A stretch of 39,820 bases of DNA, taken from NCBI GenBank assembly GCA_022764445.1, contig JALERT010000082.1, forward strand, positions 1 through 39,820. Direction: 5' to 3'. The stretch comes from Lachnospiraceae bacterium. GTDB lineage: Bacteria > Bacillota > Clostridia > Lachnospirales > Lachnospiraceae. Position 1 is the first letter of the stretch. Every line of letters begins with the position of its first letter. A program made the position numbers and the translations under genes. Of the stretch, positions 28,525 to 37,246 are shown piece after piece. Under the pieces are notes generated by a model that was not told where the DNA came from, did not search any database, and was given only the letters and a program-made list of their open reading frames with translations.

Positions 28525-28600
28525 GTAACAGTTCAGCATTACATTCACTACATTTATAAGACCTGACAGCAGTTGTTATATTAAAAAATATTATAGTTAT
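28525..28600 (+). repeat. Left half of the repeat family (copy 5)
   Basis: It begins GTAACAGTTCAGC and follows copy 2 through CATTCACTACATT and CAGCAGTTGTTATATTAAAA, then diverges near 28600. The right-hand hairpin is missing. It fills much of the space between the divergent prfC and amidase genes; the remaining 28601-28690 is very AT-rich with no clear signal. Confidence 0.75.
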
Positions 28601-28699
28601 ACAATAGCAATTCATGCATAATATTATAATGATAATATAAGTTTGCATAAGTTTTTTAATGTTAATTAAATTTTAATATATGCAGAAAGTGAGGAATAT

Positions 28700-29473
28700 A
28701 TGGCTACAGTCATGCTTGATGCCGGACATGGAGGTTTTGATAATGGAGCAATATATAATGGCAGAAGGGAAAAGGATGATAATCTAAATCTTACACTTGC
28801 CGTAGGCAATATTCTTGAAAATAATGGAATAGATGTTCTTTATACAAGGACAACGGATATATATCAGAGTCCAAATGAAAAAGCAAGGATTGCTAATGAA
28901 AGCGATGCTGATTATTTTGTATCTTTTCATAGAAATTCAAGTGAGATGCCAAATACTTATTCGGGAGTACAGTCGCTTGTATATGAAGATGCGGGTATTC
29001 CTGCGGTTCTTGCAGAAAATATTAATAATGAACTTGAAAAAGTGGGATTTGTAAATCTTGGTACGGAAGTCAGAAAAAATCTCGCTGTGCTTCGTGGTAC
29101 AAATATGCCGGCTGTACTTGTTGAGACAGGTTTCATAAATACAGATCAGGATAATAATATATTTGATCTTAAGTTCCCTGAAATAGCACAGGCGATTGCA
29201 AAGGGCATATTTGATACAGTCAGCGGTGCAGCACGTATGGATATGTATTCACAGGAATTTACAGTAGAAATTGGTCTTTTCAGTCATTATGATAATGCAA
29301 AGTTACTTGCAGAAAATCTTCAGGAAGACGGATATGACTGTTATATTATACCCGAAAATAAGTATTATGGTGTATGTCATGGCAGATTTGATACATATGA
29401 AGAAGCAAAAGAAGCAAGGGATAAGGTATATGCATCCGGTTATGAAGCGAGAATTACTGTTCATCCACAGTAA
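28700..29473 (+). CDS. N-acetylmuramoyl-L-alanine amidase (Amidase_3) with C-terminal SPOR domain
   Basis: A 257-residue zinc amidase. The Amidase_3 ligands and catalytic residues are all visible: MLDAGHGG (His10), GRREKDDN (Glu24), VSFHRNSS (His77) and VLVETGFI (Glu142). A SPOR-like domain covers about residues 187-257 (FTVEIGLFSHYDNAKLLAEN, LQEDGYDCYIIPEN, YEARITV), which in other proteins binds denuded glycan. There is no signal peptide: the protein starts MATVMLDAG, and upstream the frame is open for only about 10 codons. It may therefore act in the mother-cell cytosol, be released by lysis, or use a non-classical route. GTGAGGAA precedes the ATG. The stop codon lies at the edge of repeat copy 6. 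Confidence 0.87.
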   Translation: MATVMLDAGHGGFDNGAIYNGRREKDDNLNLTLAVGNILENNGIDVLYTRTTDIYQSPNEKARIANESDADYFVSFHRNSSEMPNTYSGVQSLVYEDAGIPAVLAENINNELEKVGFVNLGTEVRKNLAVLRGTNMPAVLVETGFINTDQDNNIFDLKFPEIAQAIAKGIFDTVSGAARMDMYSQEFTVEIGLFSHYDNAKLLAENLQEDGYDCYIIPENKYYGVCHGRFDTYEEAKEARDKVYASGYEARITVHPQ

Positions 29474-29502
29474 TAGTTCAGTATTCCATTTACTACACCA
29501 AA
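29470..29502 (+). repeat. Degenerate repeat copy overlapping the amidase stop codon (copy 6)
   Basis: GTAATAGTTCAGTATTCCAT then TTACTACA resembles the first 30 bp of copy 2. Its second to fourth bases are the amidase TAA stop. Confidence 0.5.
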
Positions 29503-29525
29503 TAATAATAAATTTTTAAAAACAC

Positions 29526-29554
29526 TTGCATTTATTGGAAAGAAGTGATAAACT
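29526..29554 (+). promoter_or_regulatory. Promoter of the rimP-nusA-infB operon
   Basis: TTGCAT (29526-29531), a 17-bp spacer and TAAACT (29549-29554). It drives the nine-gene run that ends at ribF. Confidence 0.6.
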
Positions 29555-29583
29555 AAGTAGAAGTAAAGATGGTAGGTTAGATT

Positions 29584-29610
29584 AAGAGTGGGCTGCGAAG
29601 TCCACTCTTT
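29584..29610 (+). promoter_or_regulatory. Leader hairpin before rimP
   Basis: AAGAGTGG (29584-29591) pairs with CCACTCTT (29602-29609), followed by TAATTTTG. It is terminator-like and lies just after the expected transcription start; attenuation involving NusA is plausible but unproven. Confidence 0.6.
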
Positions 29611-29639
29611 AATTTTGTTGCAGAAAAGAGGTTATGTAC

Positions 29640-30137
29640 TTGACGAAACGTGAGGAATATGAAAAAAGGACAGAAGAACTGCTTGCACCGATTATGGAAG
29701 AAAATAATTTTGAACTGGTCGATGTTGAATATGTAAAAGAAGCAGGCAACTGGTATTTACGTGCCTACGTTGACAAAGAGGGAGGAATCACGCTTGATGA
29801 CTGTGAATTGGTCAATAGGGCATGGAGTGATATAATGGATGCAGAGGATTTCATTCCTGATGCATATATTCTCGAAGTAAGTTCACCGGGACTTGGAAGA
29901 CAGCTGAAAAAAGATAAAGATTTTAAAAGAAGCATCGGGGAAGATGTTGATGTAAGATTTTATCGTGCAAGAAAAATTCCATCCGGTAAGGGAAATAAAG
30001 AGATATCTGTTAAAGAAATTACAGGAACACTAAAGAGTTTCACAGATGACACAATCACTATAGAAACAGATTTTGAACCGGAATACATAATTCCACGTTC
30101 AGAAATCTCAACTGTCAAGCTCACCATAGATTTTTAG
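29640..30137 (+). CDS. rimP: Ribosome maturation factor RimP
   Basis: A 165-residue cytosolic factor for 30S subunit maturation. The N-terminal domain has LLAPIMEENNFELVDVEYVK and WYLRAYVDKEGGITLDDCEL. The family signature is YILEVSSPGLGRQLKKDKDF (about residues 78-97). The C-terminal SH3-like part ends IPRSEISTVKLTIDF. The start TTG at 29640 is preferred: the AGAGG site at 29627-29631 is 8 nt before it but only 2 nt before the ATG at 29634. First gene of the nusA-infB operon, 43 nt before nusA. Confidence 0.93.
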   Translation: MTKREEYEKRTEELLAPIMEENNFELVDVEYVKEAGNWYLRAYVDKEGGITLDDCELVNRAWSDIMDAEDFIPDAYILEVSSPGLGRQLKKDKDFKRSIGEDVDVRFYRARKIPSGKGNKEISVKEITGTLKSFTDDTITIETDFEPEYIIPRSEISTVKLTIDF

Positions 30138-30180
30138 AATTTGTCAGAAGATGGGAAGATTAACAAGGAGGATTTAAATA

Positions 30181-31242
30181 ATGGCGGCAAAGAAAACAAG
30201 AGCAACTAAAGCAGAGCGTTCTGAATTGATCGAAGCATTAGATGCTATAGAAAAGGAAAAACAGATAAGTAAGGATATAATTTTGGAGGCAATAGAAAAT
30301 TCACTTTTAGCAGCCTGCAAGAACCAATATGGTAATTCGGATAATATAAAAGTGAATATTAACCGTGAAACAGGTGAAGTAAAGGTATTTGCTGAAAAAA
30401 CAGTCGTCGATGACGATGAAGTAGAAGATGATAATACCCAGATGGGAATTACAGAAGCTATATTAAGATATGATGTTCATGAAGTTGGCAGTATAGTGGA
30501 TGTGGAGGTTACACCTAAGAACTTTGGAAGAATTGCTGCACAGAAAGCTAAGCAGGTAGTTGTCCAGAAAATCCGCGAGGAAGAAAGAAAAGTTCTTTAT
30601 GTACAGTACCTTGAAAAAGAAAGAGAAGTTATAACAGGTATTGTCCAGAGATATAGTGGTAAAAATGTATGTGTAAACCTTGGTAAAATTGATGCGATTC
30701 TTATGGAAAGCGAACAGGTTAAGACTGAACATTTTAAACCGACAGAGCATATTAAACTTTATGTAGTTAAGGTTGAAGATACACCAAAGGGACCTAGAAT
30801 TACTCTTTCACGTACACATAAGGAATTTGTAAAGAGACTTTTTGAAGAGGAAGTTACAGAGATACAGGATGGTACAGTAGAGATTAAGGGCATCGCAAGA
30901 GAAGCAGGATCTCGAACAAAGATATCTGTATATTCAGAAAATCCAAATGTAGATGCTGTTGGAGCATGTGTTGGCATTAACGGAGCAAGAGTTAATGCAA
31001 TAGTAGAAGAACTCAGGGGAGAAAAGATAGATATTATTACATGGAGTGAATCACCTGAGATTCTTATCGAAAATGCTTTAAGTCCGGCAAAGGTTGAATC
31101 AGTAGAGGTAAATGAAGAGGAAAAAACAGCACGAGTTGTTGTTCCTGAGAATCAGTTATCACTTGCAATAGGAAAAGAAGGACAGAATGCAAGACTTGCT
31201 GCTAAGCTTACGGGCTATAAGATAGATATTAAGTGTGAATAA
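30181..31242 (+). CDS. nusA: Transcription termination/antitermination factor NusA
   Basis: A 353-residue RNA polymerase-binding protein that modulates pausing, termination and antitermination. It has the N-terminal NusA domain (LIEALDAIEKEKQISKDIIL; GITEAILRYDVHEVG), an S1 domain with ITGIVQRYSGKNVCVNLGKI (about residues 135-200), and two KH domains with GACVGINGARVNAIVEELRG and LAIGKEGQNARLAAKLTGYK. It lacks the C-terminal acidic repeats of E. coli NusA, as usual in Firmicutes. A charged patch (VDDDEVEDDN) near residue 78 is slightly longer than usual. An AAGGAGG site lies before the ATG. Confidence 0.96.
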   Translation: MAAKKTRATKAERSELIEALDAIEKEKQISKDIILEAIENSLLAACKNQYGNSDNIKVNINRETGEVKVFAEKTVVDDDEVEDDNTQMGITEAILRYDVHEVGSIVDVEVTPKNFGRIAAQKAKQVVVQKIREEERKVLYVQYLEKEREVITGIVQRYSGKNVCVNLGKIDAILMESEQVKTEHFKPTEHIKLYVVKVEDTPKGPRITLSRTHKEFVKRLFEEEVTEIQDGTVEIKGIAREAGSRTKISVYSENPNVDAVGACVGINGARVNAIVEELRGEKIDIITWSESPEILIENALSPAKVESVEVNEEEKTARVVVPENQLSLAIGKEGQNARLAAKLTGYKIDIKCE

Positions 31243-31297
31243 ATAGAACAGCAGCCTAATAGTTAAGTACTCCATAAAACTGAAAGGAGGTGTTCGG

Positions 31298-31588
31298 ATG
31301 GGAACGAACAATAATATGCGTGTCAGAAAAGTTCCTTTACGTCAGTGCACAGGATGCGGTGAGCGAAAAGAAAAAAAGGAACTTATAAGAATTATAAAGA
31401 CACCTGAGGATTTGATTGAAGTAGATTTTACAGGAAAGAAAAACGGAAGAGGCGCATATATATGTAATTCAACAGAATGTTTACGACTTGCCAGAAAACG
31501 CAAATCACTGGAACGTTCCTTGAAGACATCCATTCCGGATGAGGTATATCAGCAAATCGAAAAGGAGATGGTGAGCGATGAAAACTGA
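31298..31588 (+). CDS. ylxR: YlxR/RnpM family RNA-binding protein
   Basis: A 96-residue basic protein of the YlxR (DUF448) family, reported in B. subtilis to bind RNase P RNA and modulate its activity. The family signature is VPLRQCTGCGERKEKKELIR (about residues 10-29), followed by GKKNGRGAYICNSTECLRLA. An AAAGGAGGTG site lies before the ATG. Its end overlaps the ylxQ start by 11 nt, so translation is coupled. Confidence 0.93.
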   Translation: MGTNNNMRVRKVPLRQCTGCGERKEKKELIRIIKTPEDLIEVDFTGKKNGRGAYICNSTECLRLARKRKSLERSLKTSIPDEVYQQIEKEMVSDEN

Positions 31589-31880
31589 TAAAGCTCTTGG
31601 GTTGGTAGGAATCGCCACAAAAGCACGAAAAGTAGTTAGTGGTGAATTTATGACAGAGAGTGCTGTAAAATCAGGAGATGCAATGTTAGTTATAATTGCA
31701 TCAGATGCATCTGACAATACGAAGAAAAAATTTAGTAATATGTGTGAATTTTATAAGGTGCCTCTTCGTGTATATGCAACCAAAGACGAACTTGGTCGCG
31801 CTATGGGTAAAGAATTTCGAGCCTCTCTGGCGGTTACTGATAAAGGCCTTGCACAGGCAGTTATGGAAAAAATGGATTAG
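31578..31880 (+). CDS. ylxQ: L7Ae-like ribosomal/RNA-binding protein YlxQ
   Basis: A 100-residue member of the L7Ae/L30e/S12e superfamily, RNA-binding proteins that recognise kink-turns. LGLVGIATKARKVVSGEFMT and LVIIASDASDNTKKKFSNMC are the expected motifs. The role in bacteria is uncertain; it lies in the nusA-infB operon as in most Firmicutes. It starts inside the end of ylxR behind GGAGATGGTG. Confidence 0.92.
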   Translation: MKTDKALGLVGIATKARKVVSGEFMTESAVKSGDAMLVIIASDASDNTKKKFSNMCEFYKVPLRVYATKDELGRAMGKEFRASLAVTDKGLAQAVMEKMD

Positions 31881-31896
31881 GAGGTCATAAGAACGT

Positions 31897-34830
31897 ATGG
31901 CAAAAATGAAGATATATGAAATTGCAAGAAGTCTGCAGGAAAAAATGCCGGATTTGCAAAGTAAAGATGTAGTTAATTTTTTAAAGGAAAATGGTTTTGA
32001 AGTTAAAGGTATTCAAAGTAACATAGAAGATGATGCTATAGGATTTCTTCTTAAAAATTATAGTAAAATTACTATTAGTAAAAAGCAGGCATCATCAAAG
32101 AAATCAAATGATGATTCTAAGTCTGCAGAAGAGAAGACTAAGAAGAATGTAACATCAGATAAACAAAAGAATCAGGAAGAAAAGAAAGAAGCAAAGCCGG
32201 AAGCAGATAAGGCAGATAATAAAGATATAAAGAAAGAAAATCATTCTGAAGTTAAGCAGGATGAGAAGAAAACTGCGAAGGAAGAGGTTCCTGAAGAAAA
32301 GAAAGAAGCCGTAAAGGCTGAGGATAAAAAAGAAGAAAAAGTTTCTAACGAGAAAGAAAACAAAAAAGACACAAAGTCTGATAAAGCATCAGATACAAAA
32401 GAAGAAACTGATAATACAGCAACCAAAAATGAAAATAATGAAGAGAAAAGAGATACGATGAATCAAAACGGACAGAAGAAAGACAATAAATCAAATAACA
32501 GGGGTGCTAATCAGGGAGAGAAAAATCAGGGAAATAATAATAACCGTAATAATGATAATCGTAATGGAAACCGTAATCAGAAAAACCAGAATAGTGACGG
32601 AAGAGGTAACAACGGAAGAAACCAGGGAAGTTATAATAACAGAAATGGTGAAGGCAGAGGAAATAACGATAGAAGAAACCAGGGCGGCTATGGCAATGGA
32701 AGAAACAATGATAATCGTGGCGGCCAGGGTGGAAGAAACCAGGGAAGTTATAATAACAGAAATGGCGAAGGAAGAGGAAATAACGGCGGAAGAAATCAGA
32801 ATGGCTATAATAACCGAGGCAGTCAGGGCGGTTATGGCAGAGGAAATTCGGCACCAATGCCAATGGATTCAATGAAGTCAGAGGTGAAGCAGTCACGCCA
32901 GCAGCGTGCCAATAAAGAGGCTAGAAATTCTAAGCAGAGATATAATAAGGATTATAGAAGTGAGGATGAAATCTTATATGGAAAGAACAGACCTCACAAG
33001 AAGAAAGATCCAAACCGTAAGGGTGCATTTATCAAACCGGAACCTGTAGCTAAGCCGGCTGAACCAGAAGATGGAATTCGTACAATTACTCTTCCTGAGA
33101 AGATGACAATAAAAGAACTTTCCGATATAATGAAAGTTCCTGCATCTACTATAATTAAGAATCTCTTCCTTCGTGGTGAAGTTGTAACACTTAATCATGA
33201 GATTACATTTGAAGAGGCTGAGGAAATAGCACTTGAGTACAACTGCATAGCAGAGCAGGAGGAAAAAGTGGATCTTATCGCTGAAATTCTTAAAGAGGAT
33301 GAGGAAGATGAATCACTTATGAAGAAACGTCCTCCTGTTGTCTGTGTAATGGGTCATGTAGATCATGGTAAAACATCACTTCTTGATGCAATTCGTGAGA
33401 CACATGTAACTTCACGCGAAGCAGGTGGTATCACACAGCATATCGGTGCTTATGTGACAGAAATCAATGGTGAAAAAATAACATTCCTTGATACACCTGG
33501 TCATGAGGCGTTCACTTCTATGCGTATGCGTGGAGCACAGTCAACTGATATAGCAATCCTTGTAGTTGCGGCAGATGATGGTGTTATGCCACAGACAGTA
33601 GAAGCTATAAACCATGCTAAGGCAGCAGGTGTTGAGATAATTGTTGCAGTAAATAAGATTGATAAACCTAGTGCCAATATCGAAAGAGTTAAGCAGGAGC
33701 TTGTAGAGCATGAGCTTATCGCAGAGGACTGGGGTGGAAGTACAATATTTGTTCCAGTTTCTGCACATACTAAGGAAGGTATAGACCAGCTGCTTGAGAT
33801 GATCATACTTACAGCAGAGGTTATGGAGCTTAAGGCTAATCCAAACCGTAATGCGAGAGGTGTAGTTATCGAGGCACAGCTTGATAAAGGTCGTGGTCCA
33901 GTTGCTACTGTACTTGTTCAGAAGGGTACGCTTCATGTAGGTGATAATATTGCCGTAGGTTCAGCATATGGTAAGATAAGAGCCATGATGGATGATCATG
34001 GAAGAAGAGTAAAAGAAGCTCTTCCTTCAACACCTGTAGAGATTCTTGGACTTCATGATGTACCTGATGCAGGCGAGATATTCATGGCCACTGATACTGA
34101 TAAAGAAGCAAGAAATATAGCTGAGACATATATAAAGACAGGAAGAGAAAAACTTCTTGATGATACTAAATCTAAGCTTACTCTTGATGGATTATTCTCT
34201 CAGATTCAGGCAGGTAATATTAAAGAATTAAATCTTATTGTTAAAGCCGATGTACAGGGTTCTGTAGAAGCTGTTAAGCAGAGTCTTCTTAAGCTTAGCA
34301 ATGACGAAGTTGCAGTACGTATTATTCATGGTGGTGTAGGTGCTATCAATGAATCAGACGTTTCGCTTGCAAGTGCATCAAATGCTATTATCATAGGATT
34401 TAACGTAAGACCTGATAATACAGCTAAGGAGATAGCAGACAGAGAAAAGGTAGATGTTCGTCTTTACCGCGTAATTTACAATGCTATCGAAGACATCGAA
34501 GCAGCTATGAAGGGTATGCTTGATCCTGAGTATGAAGAAAAGGTTATCGGTCATCTTGAAGTACGTCAGACATTTAAGGCATCAGGTGTTGGTATGATCG
34601 CCGGTTCATATGTTCTTGACGGTAAGATTGAAAGAGGATGTAAGGTTCGTATCTCACGTGAGGGCGAGCAGGTATTTGAAGGAGATCTTGCATCACTTAA
34701 GAGATTTAAAGATGATGTTAAAGAAGTTGCTGCAGGATACGAATGTGGTCTTGTATTTGAAGGATTTAATGAAGTTAAGGTTGAGGATCAGATTGAAGCA
34801 TATGTTATGGTAGAAGTTCCAAGAACATAA
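31897..34830 (+). CDS. infB: Translation initiation factor IF-2
   Basis: A 977-residue GTPase that brings fMet-tRNA to the 30S subunit and promotes subunit joining. It begins with an IF2_N helical unit ([20 protein letters not shown]). An exceptionally long disordered region follows: Lys/Glu-rich (about 60-190), then Asn/Gly/Arg/Gln-rich with RNQG and GRGNN repeats (about 190-320). A second IF2_N unit ([20 protein letters not shown]) comes before the G domain: G1 [14 protein letters not shown] from about residue 484, G3 [21 protein letters not shown]4 NKIDKPSAN. Domains II, III and C2 end [25 protein letters not shown] lies before the ATG, 16 nt after ylxQ. The core is normal; the linker is longer than in B. 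subtilis IF-2. Confidence 0.96.
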   Translation: MAKMKIYEIARSLQEKMPDLQSKDVVNFLKENGFEVKGIQSNIEDDAIGFLLKNYSKITISKKQASSKKSNDDSKSAEEKTKKNVTSDKQKNQEEKKEAKPEADKADNKDIKKENHSEVKQDEKKTAKEEVPEEKKEAVKAEDKKEEKVSNEKENKKDTKSDKASDTKEETDNTATKNENNEEKRDTMNQNGQKKDNKSNNRGANQGEKNQGNNNNRNNDNRNGNRNQKNQNSDGRGNNGRNQGSYNNRNGEGRGNNDRRNQGGYGNGRNNDNRGGQGGRNQGSYNNRNGEGRGNNGGRNQNGYNNRGSQGGYGRGNSAPMPMDSMKSEVKQSRQQRANKEARNSKQRYNKDYRSEDEILYGKNRPHKKKDPNRKGAFIKPEPVAKPAEPEDGIRTITLPEKMTIKELSDIMKVPASTIIKNLFLRGEVVTLNHEITFEEAEEIALEYNCIAEQEEKVDLIAEILKEDEEDESLMKKRPPVVCVMGHVDHGKTSLLDAIRETHVTSREAGGITQHIGAYVTEINGEKITFLDTPGHEAFTSMRMRGAQSTDIAILVVAADDGVMPQTVEAINHAKAAGVEIIVAVNKIDKPSANIERVKQELVEHELIAEDWGGSTIFVPVSAHTKEGIDQLLEMIILTAEVMELKANPNRNARGVVIEAQLDKGRGPVATVLVQKGTLHVGDNIAVGSAYGKIRAMMDDHGRRVKEALPSTPVEILGLHDVPDAGEIFMATDTDKEARNIAETYIKTGREKLLDDTKSKLTLDGLFSQIQAGNIKELNLIVKADVQGSVEAVKQSLLKLSNDEVAVRIIHGGVGAINESDVSLASASNAIIIGFNVRPDNTAKEIADREKVDVRLYRVIYNAIEDIEAAMKGMLDPEYEEKVIGHLEVRQTFKASGVGMIAGSYVLDGKIERGCKVRISREGEQVFEGDLASLKRFKDDVKEVAAGYECGLVFEGFNEVKVEDQIEAYVMVEVPRT
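32617..32668 (+). repeat. Direct repeat within infB, unit 1
   Basis: About 52 bp encoding [17 protein letters not shown], repeated nearly exactly at 32734-32785, an offset of 117 bp (39 codons). It suggests expansion of the disordered linker by in-frame duplication. Confidence 0.75.
32734..32785 (+). repeat. Direct repeat within infB, unit 2
   Basis: Second unit of the pair starting at 32617; the encoded 17 residues are identical, with a few synonymous differences (GGT/GGC, GGC/GGA). Confidence 0.75.
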
Positions 34831-34852
34831 TAATGCGGAAATGGAGTTTGAT

Positions 34853-35224
34853 ATGAGGAAAAACAGTATTAAATATTCACGTATGAATGGTGAGGTTCAG
34901 CGTGAGATTAGTAAGATAATTTCAAGAGAAATAAAGGATCCCAGAATTCATCCAATGACTTCTGTGGTATCTGTAGATGTAACACCGGATTTAAAATATG
35001 CAAAGGTTTTTGTAAGTGTACTTGGTAATGACGAAGATAAGGAAAATACCAGAAAAGGACTTACGAGTGCAGCATCACATATAAGAAGCCTTCTTGCTAA
35101 ATCACTTAATCTTCGCAATACACCTGAGTTGACATTTGTCATTGACGACTCGATTGAGTATGGTGTAAATATGTCAAAGAAGATTGATGATCTTGTAAAG
35201 AGTGAGCATCTGGATGAAGAGTAA
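34853..35224 (+). CDS. rbfA: 30S ribosome-binding factor RbfA
   Basis: A 123-residue KH-type protein needed for late 30S maturation and cold adaptation. RMNGEVQREISKIISREIKD and DPRIHPMTSVVSVDVTPDLK are family motifs, followed by YAKVFVSVLG and RNTPELTFVIDDSIEYG. The ATG at 34853 is chosen because GGAG (34843-34846) lies 6 nt before it; the in-frame ATG at 34841 overlaps that site. It follows infB by 22 nt. Confidence 0.93.
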   Translation: MRKNSIKYSRMNGEVQREISKIISREIKDPRIHPMTSVVSVDVTPDLKYAKVFVSVLGNDEDKENTRKGLTSAASHIRSLLAKSLNLRNTPELTFVIDDSIEYGVNMSKKIDDLVKSEHLDEE

Positions 35225-35225
35225 T

Positions 35226-35261
35226 AAAATGGTGGCGTAATGTATATCATTACGCCATTTT
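35226..35261 (+). terminator. Hairpin after rbfA, partial terminator
   Basis: AAAATGGTGGCGTAATG pairs with CATTACGCCATTTT with one bulge; only a short T tract follows, so read-through to nrnA is likely. Confidence 0.6.
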
Positions 35262-35295
35262 ATCCATTGAGAGTTATATTTAAAATGGTTACTGC

Positions 35296-35334
35296 ACAGA
35301 CGCAGGTTTGACACTTGCTGTCAGGTTATGCGCC
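35296..35334 (+). promoter_or_regulatory. Structured segment before nrnA
   Basis: GACGCA pairs with TGCGCC (one mismatch) outside, and TGACA with TGTCA inside, separated by symmetrical GGTT/GGTTA internal loops. It begins about 28 nt before the nrnA ribosome-binding site. Function unknown. Confidence 0.35.
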
Positions 35335-35361
35335 AGTGATTAAAAGAAGGGAGAATCTATA

Positions 35362-36315
35362 ATGGATAGTTTGAAGAAAATAGCAGAAGAATCAGATAAA
35401 ATAATGATAGCAGGCCACATACGTCCTGATGGAGATTGTACAGGTGCATGTATTGCAGCATATCATTATCTTCATAATGCTTTTCCTGAAAAACAGATCG
35501 ATGTATATATGGAATTACTTCCTGAAACATTTGATTTTATGGATAAAGACGGAAAAATCGTGTCTAATGAAGTTAATGATGAAAGATATGATTTATTTAT
35601 TGCCATCGACTGCAGTTCAGATGACATGCTGGGGGAAGCAGTAAAATCATTTAATAAAGCAGCAAATACCGTATGTATTGACCATCATGTCAGCAATAAA
35701 GGTTATGCAAAAAAGAATATAATAGATGCAGATGCAAGCTCAGCGTGTGAAGTACTTTATGGTCTTATGGATGAGGAAGATATTGATTACAGTATCGCGC
35801 AAGCCCTTTATATTGGTATAATCTTTGATACAGGTGTATTTAAATATTCCAATACATCAAGAAAGACAATGGAAATAGCAGGTAAACTGATTGAGAAGGG
35901 CATACCATTCTGGACTTATATTGACAAGTGCTTTTATGAGAGAACATATACACAGACACAGCTTCTTGGAAGAACACTTCTTACAAGTATGCGTCTTATG
36001 AATGGAAAATGTATAGTTGCCAACATAACAAGAAGAATGATGGATTTTTATGGTGCTAAAAATGAAGATATAGAAGGCATAATAGATCAGCTTCGTGTTA
36101 CAAAAGGCGTGGAAGTTGCAGTCCTTCTTCAGGAAATCGGTGAGCAGGAGTACAAGGTAAGATTAAGATCAAATGAATACATAGATGTAAGCAAGATTGC
36201 ATCTTATTTTGGAGGCGGAGGCCATATGAAGGCGGCTGGTTGCACAATGAGAGGCTCTGTACATGACGTTTTCAATAATATAACAGGTCATATAGAAAGG
36301 CAGATGGAGGAATAG
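35362..36315 (+). CDS. nrnA: DHH-family oligoribonuclease/pAp phosphatase NrnA
   Basis: A 317-residue bifunctional enzyme that degrades nano-RNAs and dephosphorylates pAp. DHH motifs with metal ligands are IAGHIRPDGDCTGACIAAYH (about residues 15-34), LFIAIDCSSDD and CIDHHVSNKG. The DHHA1 substrate-binding domain ends with YFGGGGHMKAAGCTM (about 280-294). An AAGGGAG site lies before the ATG. truB starts 3 nt after the stop. Placement between rbfA and truB is the standard Firmicutes order. Confidence 0.93.
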   Translation: MDSLKKIAEESDKIMIAGHIRPDGDCTGACIAAYHYLHNAFPEKQIDVYMELLPETFDFMDKDGKIVSNEVNDERYDLFIAIDCSSDDMLGEAVKSFNKAANTVCIDHHVSNKGYAKKNIIDADASSACEVLYGLMDEEDIDYSIAQALYIGIIFDTGVFKYSNTSRKTMEIAGKLIEKGIPFWTYIDKCFYERTYTQTQLLGRTLLTSMRLMNGKCIVANITRRMMDFYGAKNEDIEGIIDQLRVTKGVEVAVLLQEIGEQEYKVRLRSNEYIDVSKIASYFGGGGHMKAAGCTMRGSVHDVFNNITGHIERQMEE

Positions 36316-36317
36316 TT

Positions 36318-37223
36318 TTGGACGGGATCATAAATGTATATAAAGAAGCGGGATTTACGTCTCATGATGTTGTCGCAAAGCTTAGAGGAATACTTCATCA
36401 AAAAAAGATAGGTCATACAGGTACTCTCGACCCGGAGGCTACAGGTGTTTTGCCTGTATGTTGTGGCAAGGCAACAAAAGTATGTGAGCTTCTTACAGAT
36501 AAAGATAAATCATATCGTGCTGTATGCAGACTGGGAATAGAAACTGATACACAGGATATGACAGGGAAAATACTTAAAGAGTATGATACAAGCGGTATTA
36601 CCGAAGAGAAAATAAGAAGTTGTGTAAGTGAATTTCAGGGTGATATAATGCAGATACCGCCTATGTATTCTGCACTTAAGGTAAATGGCAAAAAACTTTA
36701 TGAGCTTGCAAGAGAAGGAAAAACGATAGAGAGAAAAGCAAGACAGGTACACATTGAAAGTATTGATATAATTGATATTGATATGGGTAAATATACATTT
36801 ACAATGGATGTAACATGTTCTAAAGGAACATATATAAGAACACTTTGTCATGATATAGGAAAGAAACTCGGTATTGCGGCAGCCATGGAAAGTCTTATAA
36901 GGACAAGGGTTTCCATATTTGAACTGGAAAATGCCATGACACTTTCACAGATACAGAAACTTGCTGACGAAGATATGGACAGGCTTAAAGAAAAAATCAT
37001 AACGGTTGATTCTTTATTTCCTGATTATCCAAAGCTTTATGTTAATGAAAGTGGTGCAAAATATTTATCAAATGGAAATTCTCTAAAGAAAGAAGATTTT
37101 CTTGATTCAGATAATTTAAAAGTAAAAGAAGGTCAGAAGGTTCTTGTGTATGATGAGAATAGATGTTTTAAAGCAATTTATGTTCTAAATGGCAGAGAAT
37201 ACAAGGTTAAAAAAATGTTCTAA
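36318..37223 (+). CDS. truB: tRNA pseudouridine(55) synthase TruB
   Basis: A 301-residue enzyme that makes pseudouridine 55 in the T-loop of tRNAs. INVYKEAGFTSHDVVAKLRG is the N-terminal motif; HTGTLDPEATGVLPVC carries catalytic Asp38. Also visible are IPPMYSALKVNGKKLYELAR and CSKGTYIRTLCHDIGKKLG, and a PUA-like C-terminal part. It starts with TTG at 36318, 7 nt after GGAGG inside the end of nrnA, so translation is coupled. Confidence 0.95.
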   Translation: MDGIINVYKEAGFTSHDVVAKLRGILHQKKIGHTGTLDPEATGVLPVCCGKATKVCELLTDKDKSYRAVCRLGIETDTQDMTGKILKEYDTSGITEEKIRSCVSEFQGDIMQIPPMYSALKVNGKKLYELAREGKTIERKARQVHIESIDIIDIDMGKYTFTMDVTCSKGTYIRTLCHDIGKKLGIAAAMESLIRTRVSIFELENAMTLSQIQKLADEDMDRLKEKIITVDSLFPDYPKLYVNESGAKYLSNGNSLKKEDFLDSDNLKVKEGQKVLVYDENRCFKAIYVLNGREYKVKKMF

Positions 37224-37246
37224 AGTAACTGAGTATGGAGAATATA

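Noticed and set aside
32617-32785. CRISPR-like short spaced repeats
   Set aside because: The repeats are in frame within infB and encode a repeated peptide; there are only two units and no cas genes.
32507-32896. Long minus-strand and second plus-frame open frames across the infB repeat region
   Set aside because: They are by-products of the low-complexity Asn/Gly/Arg codons; the encoded His/Tyr/Phe- or Ile/Glu/Thr-rich sequences match no protein type.
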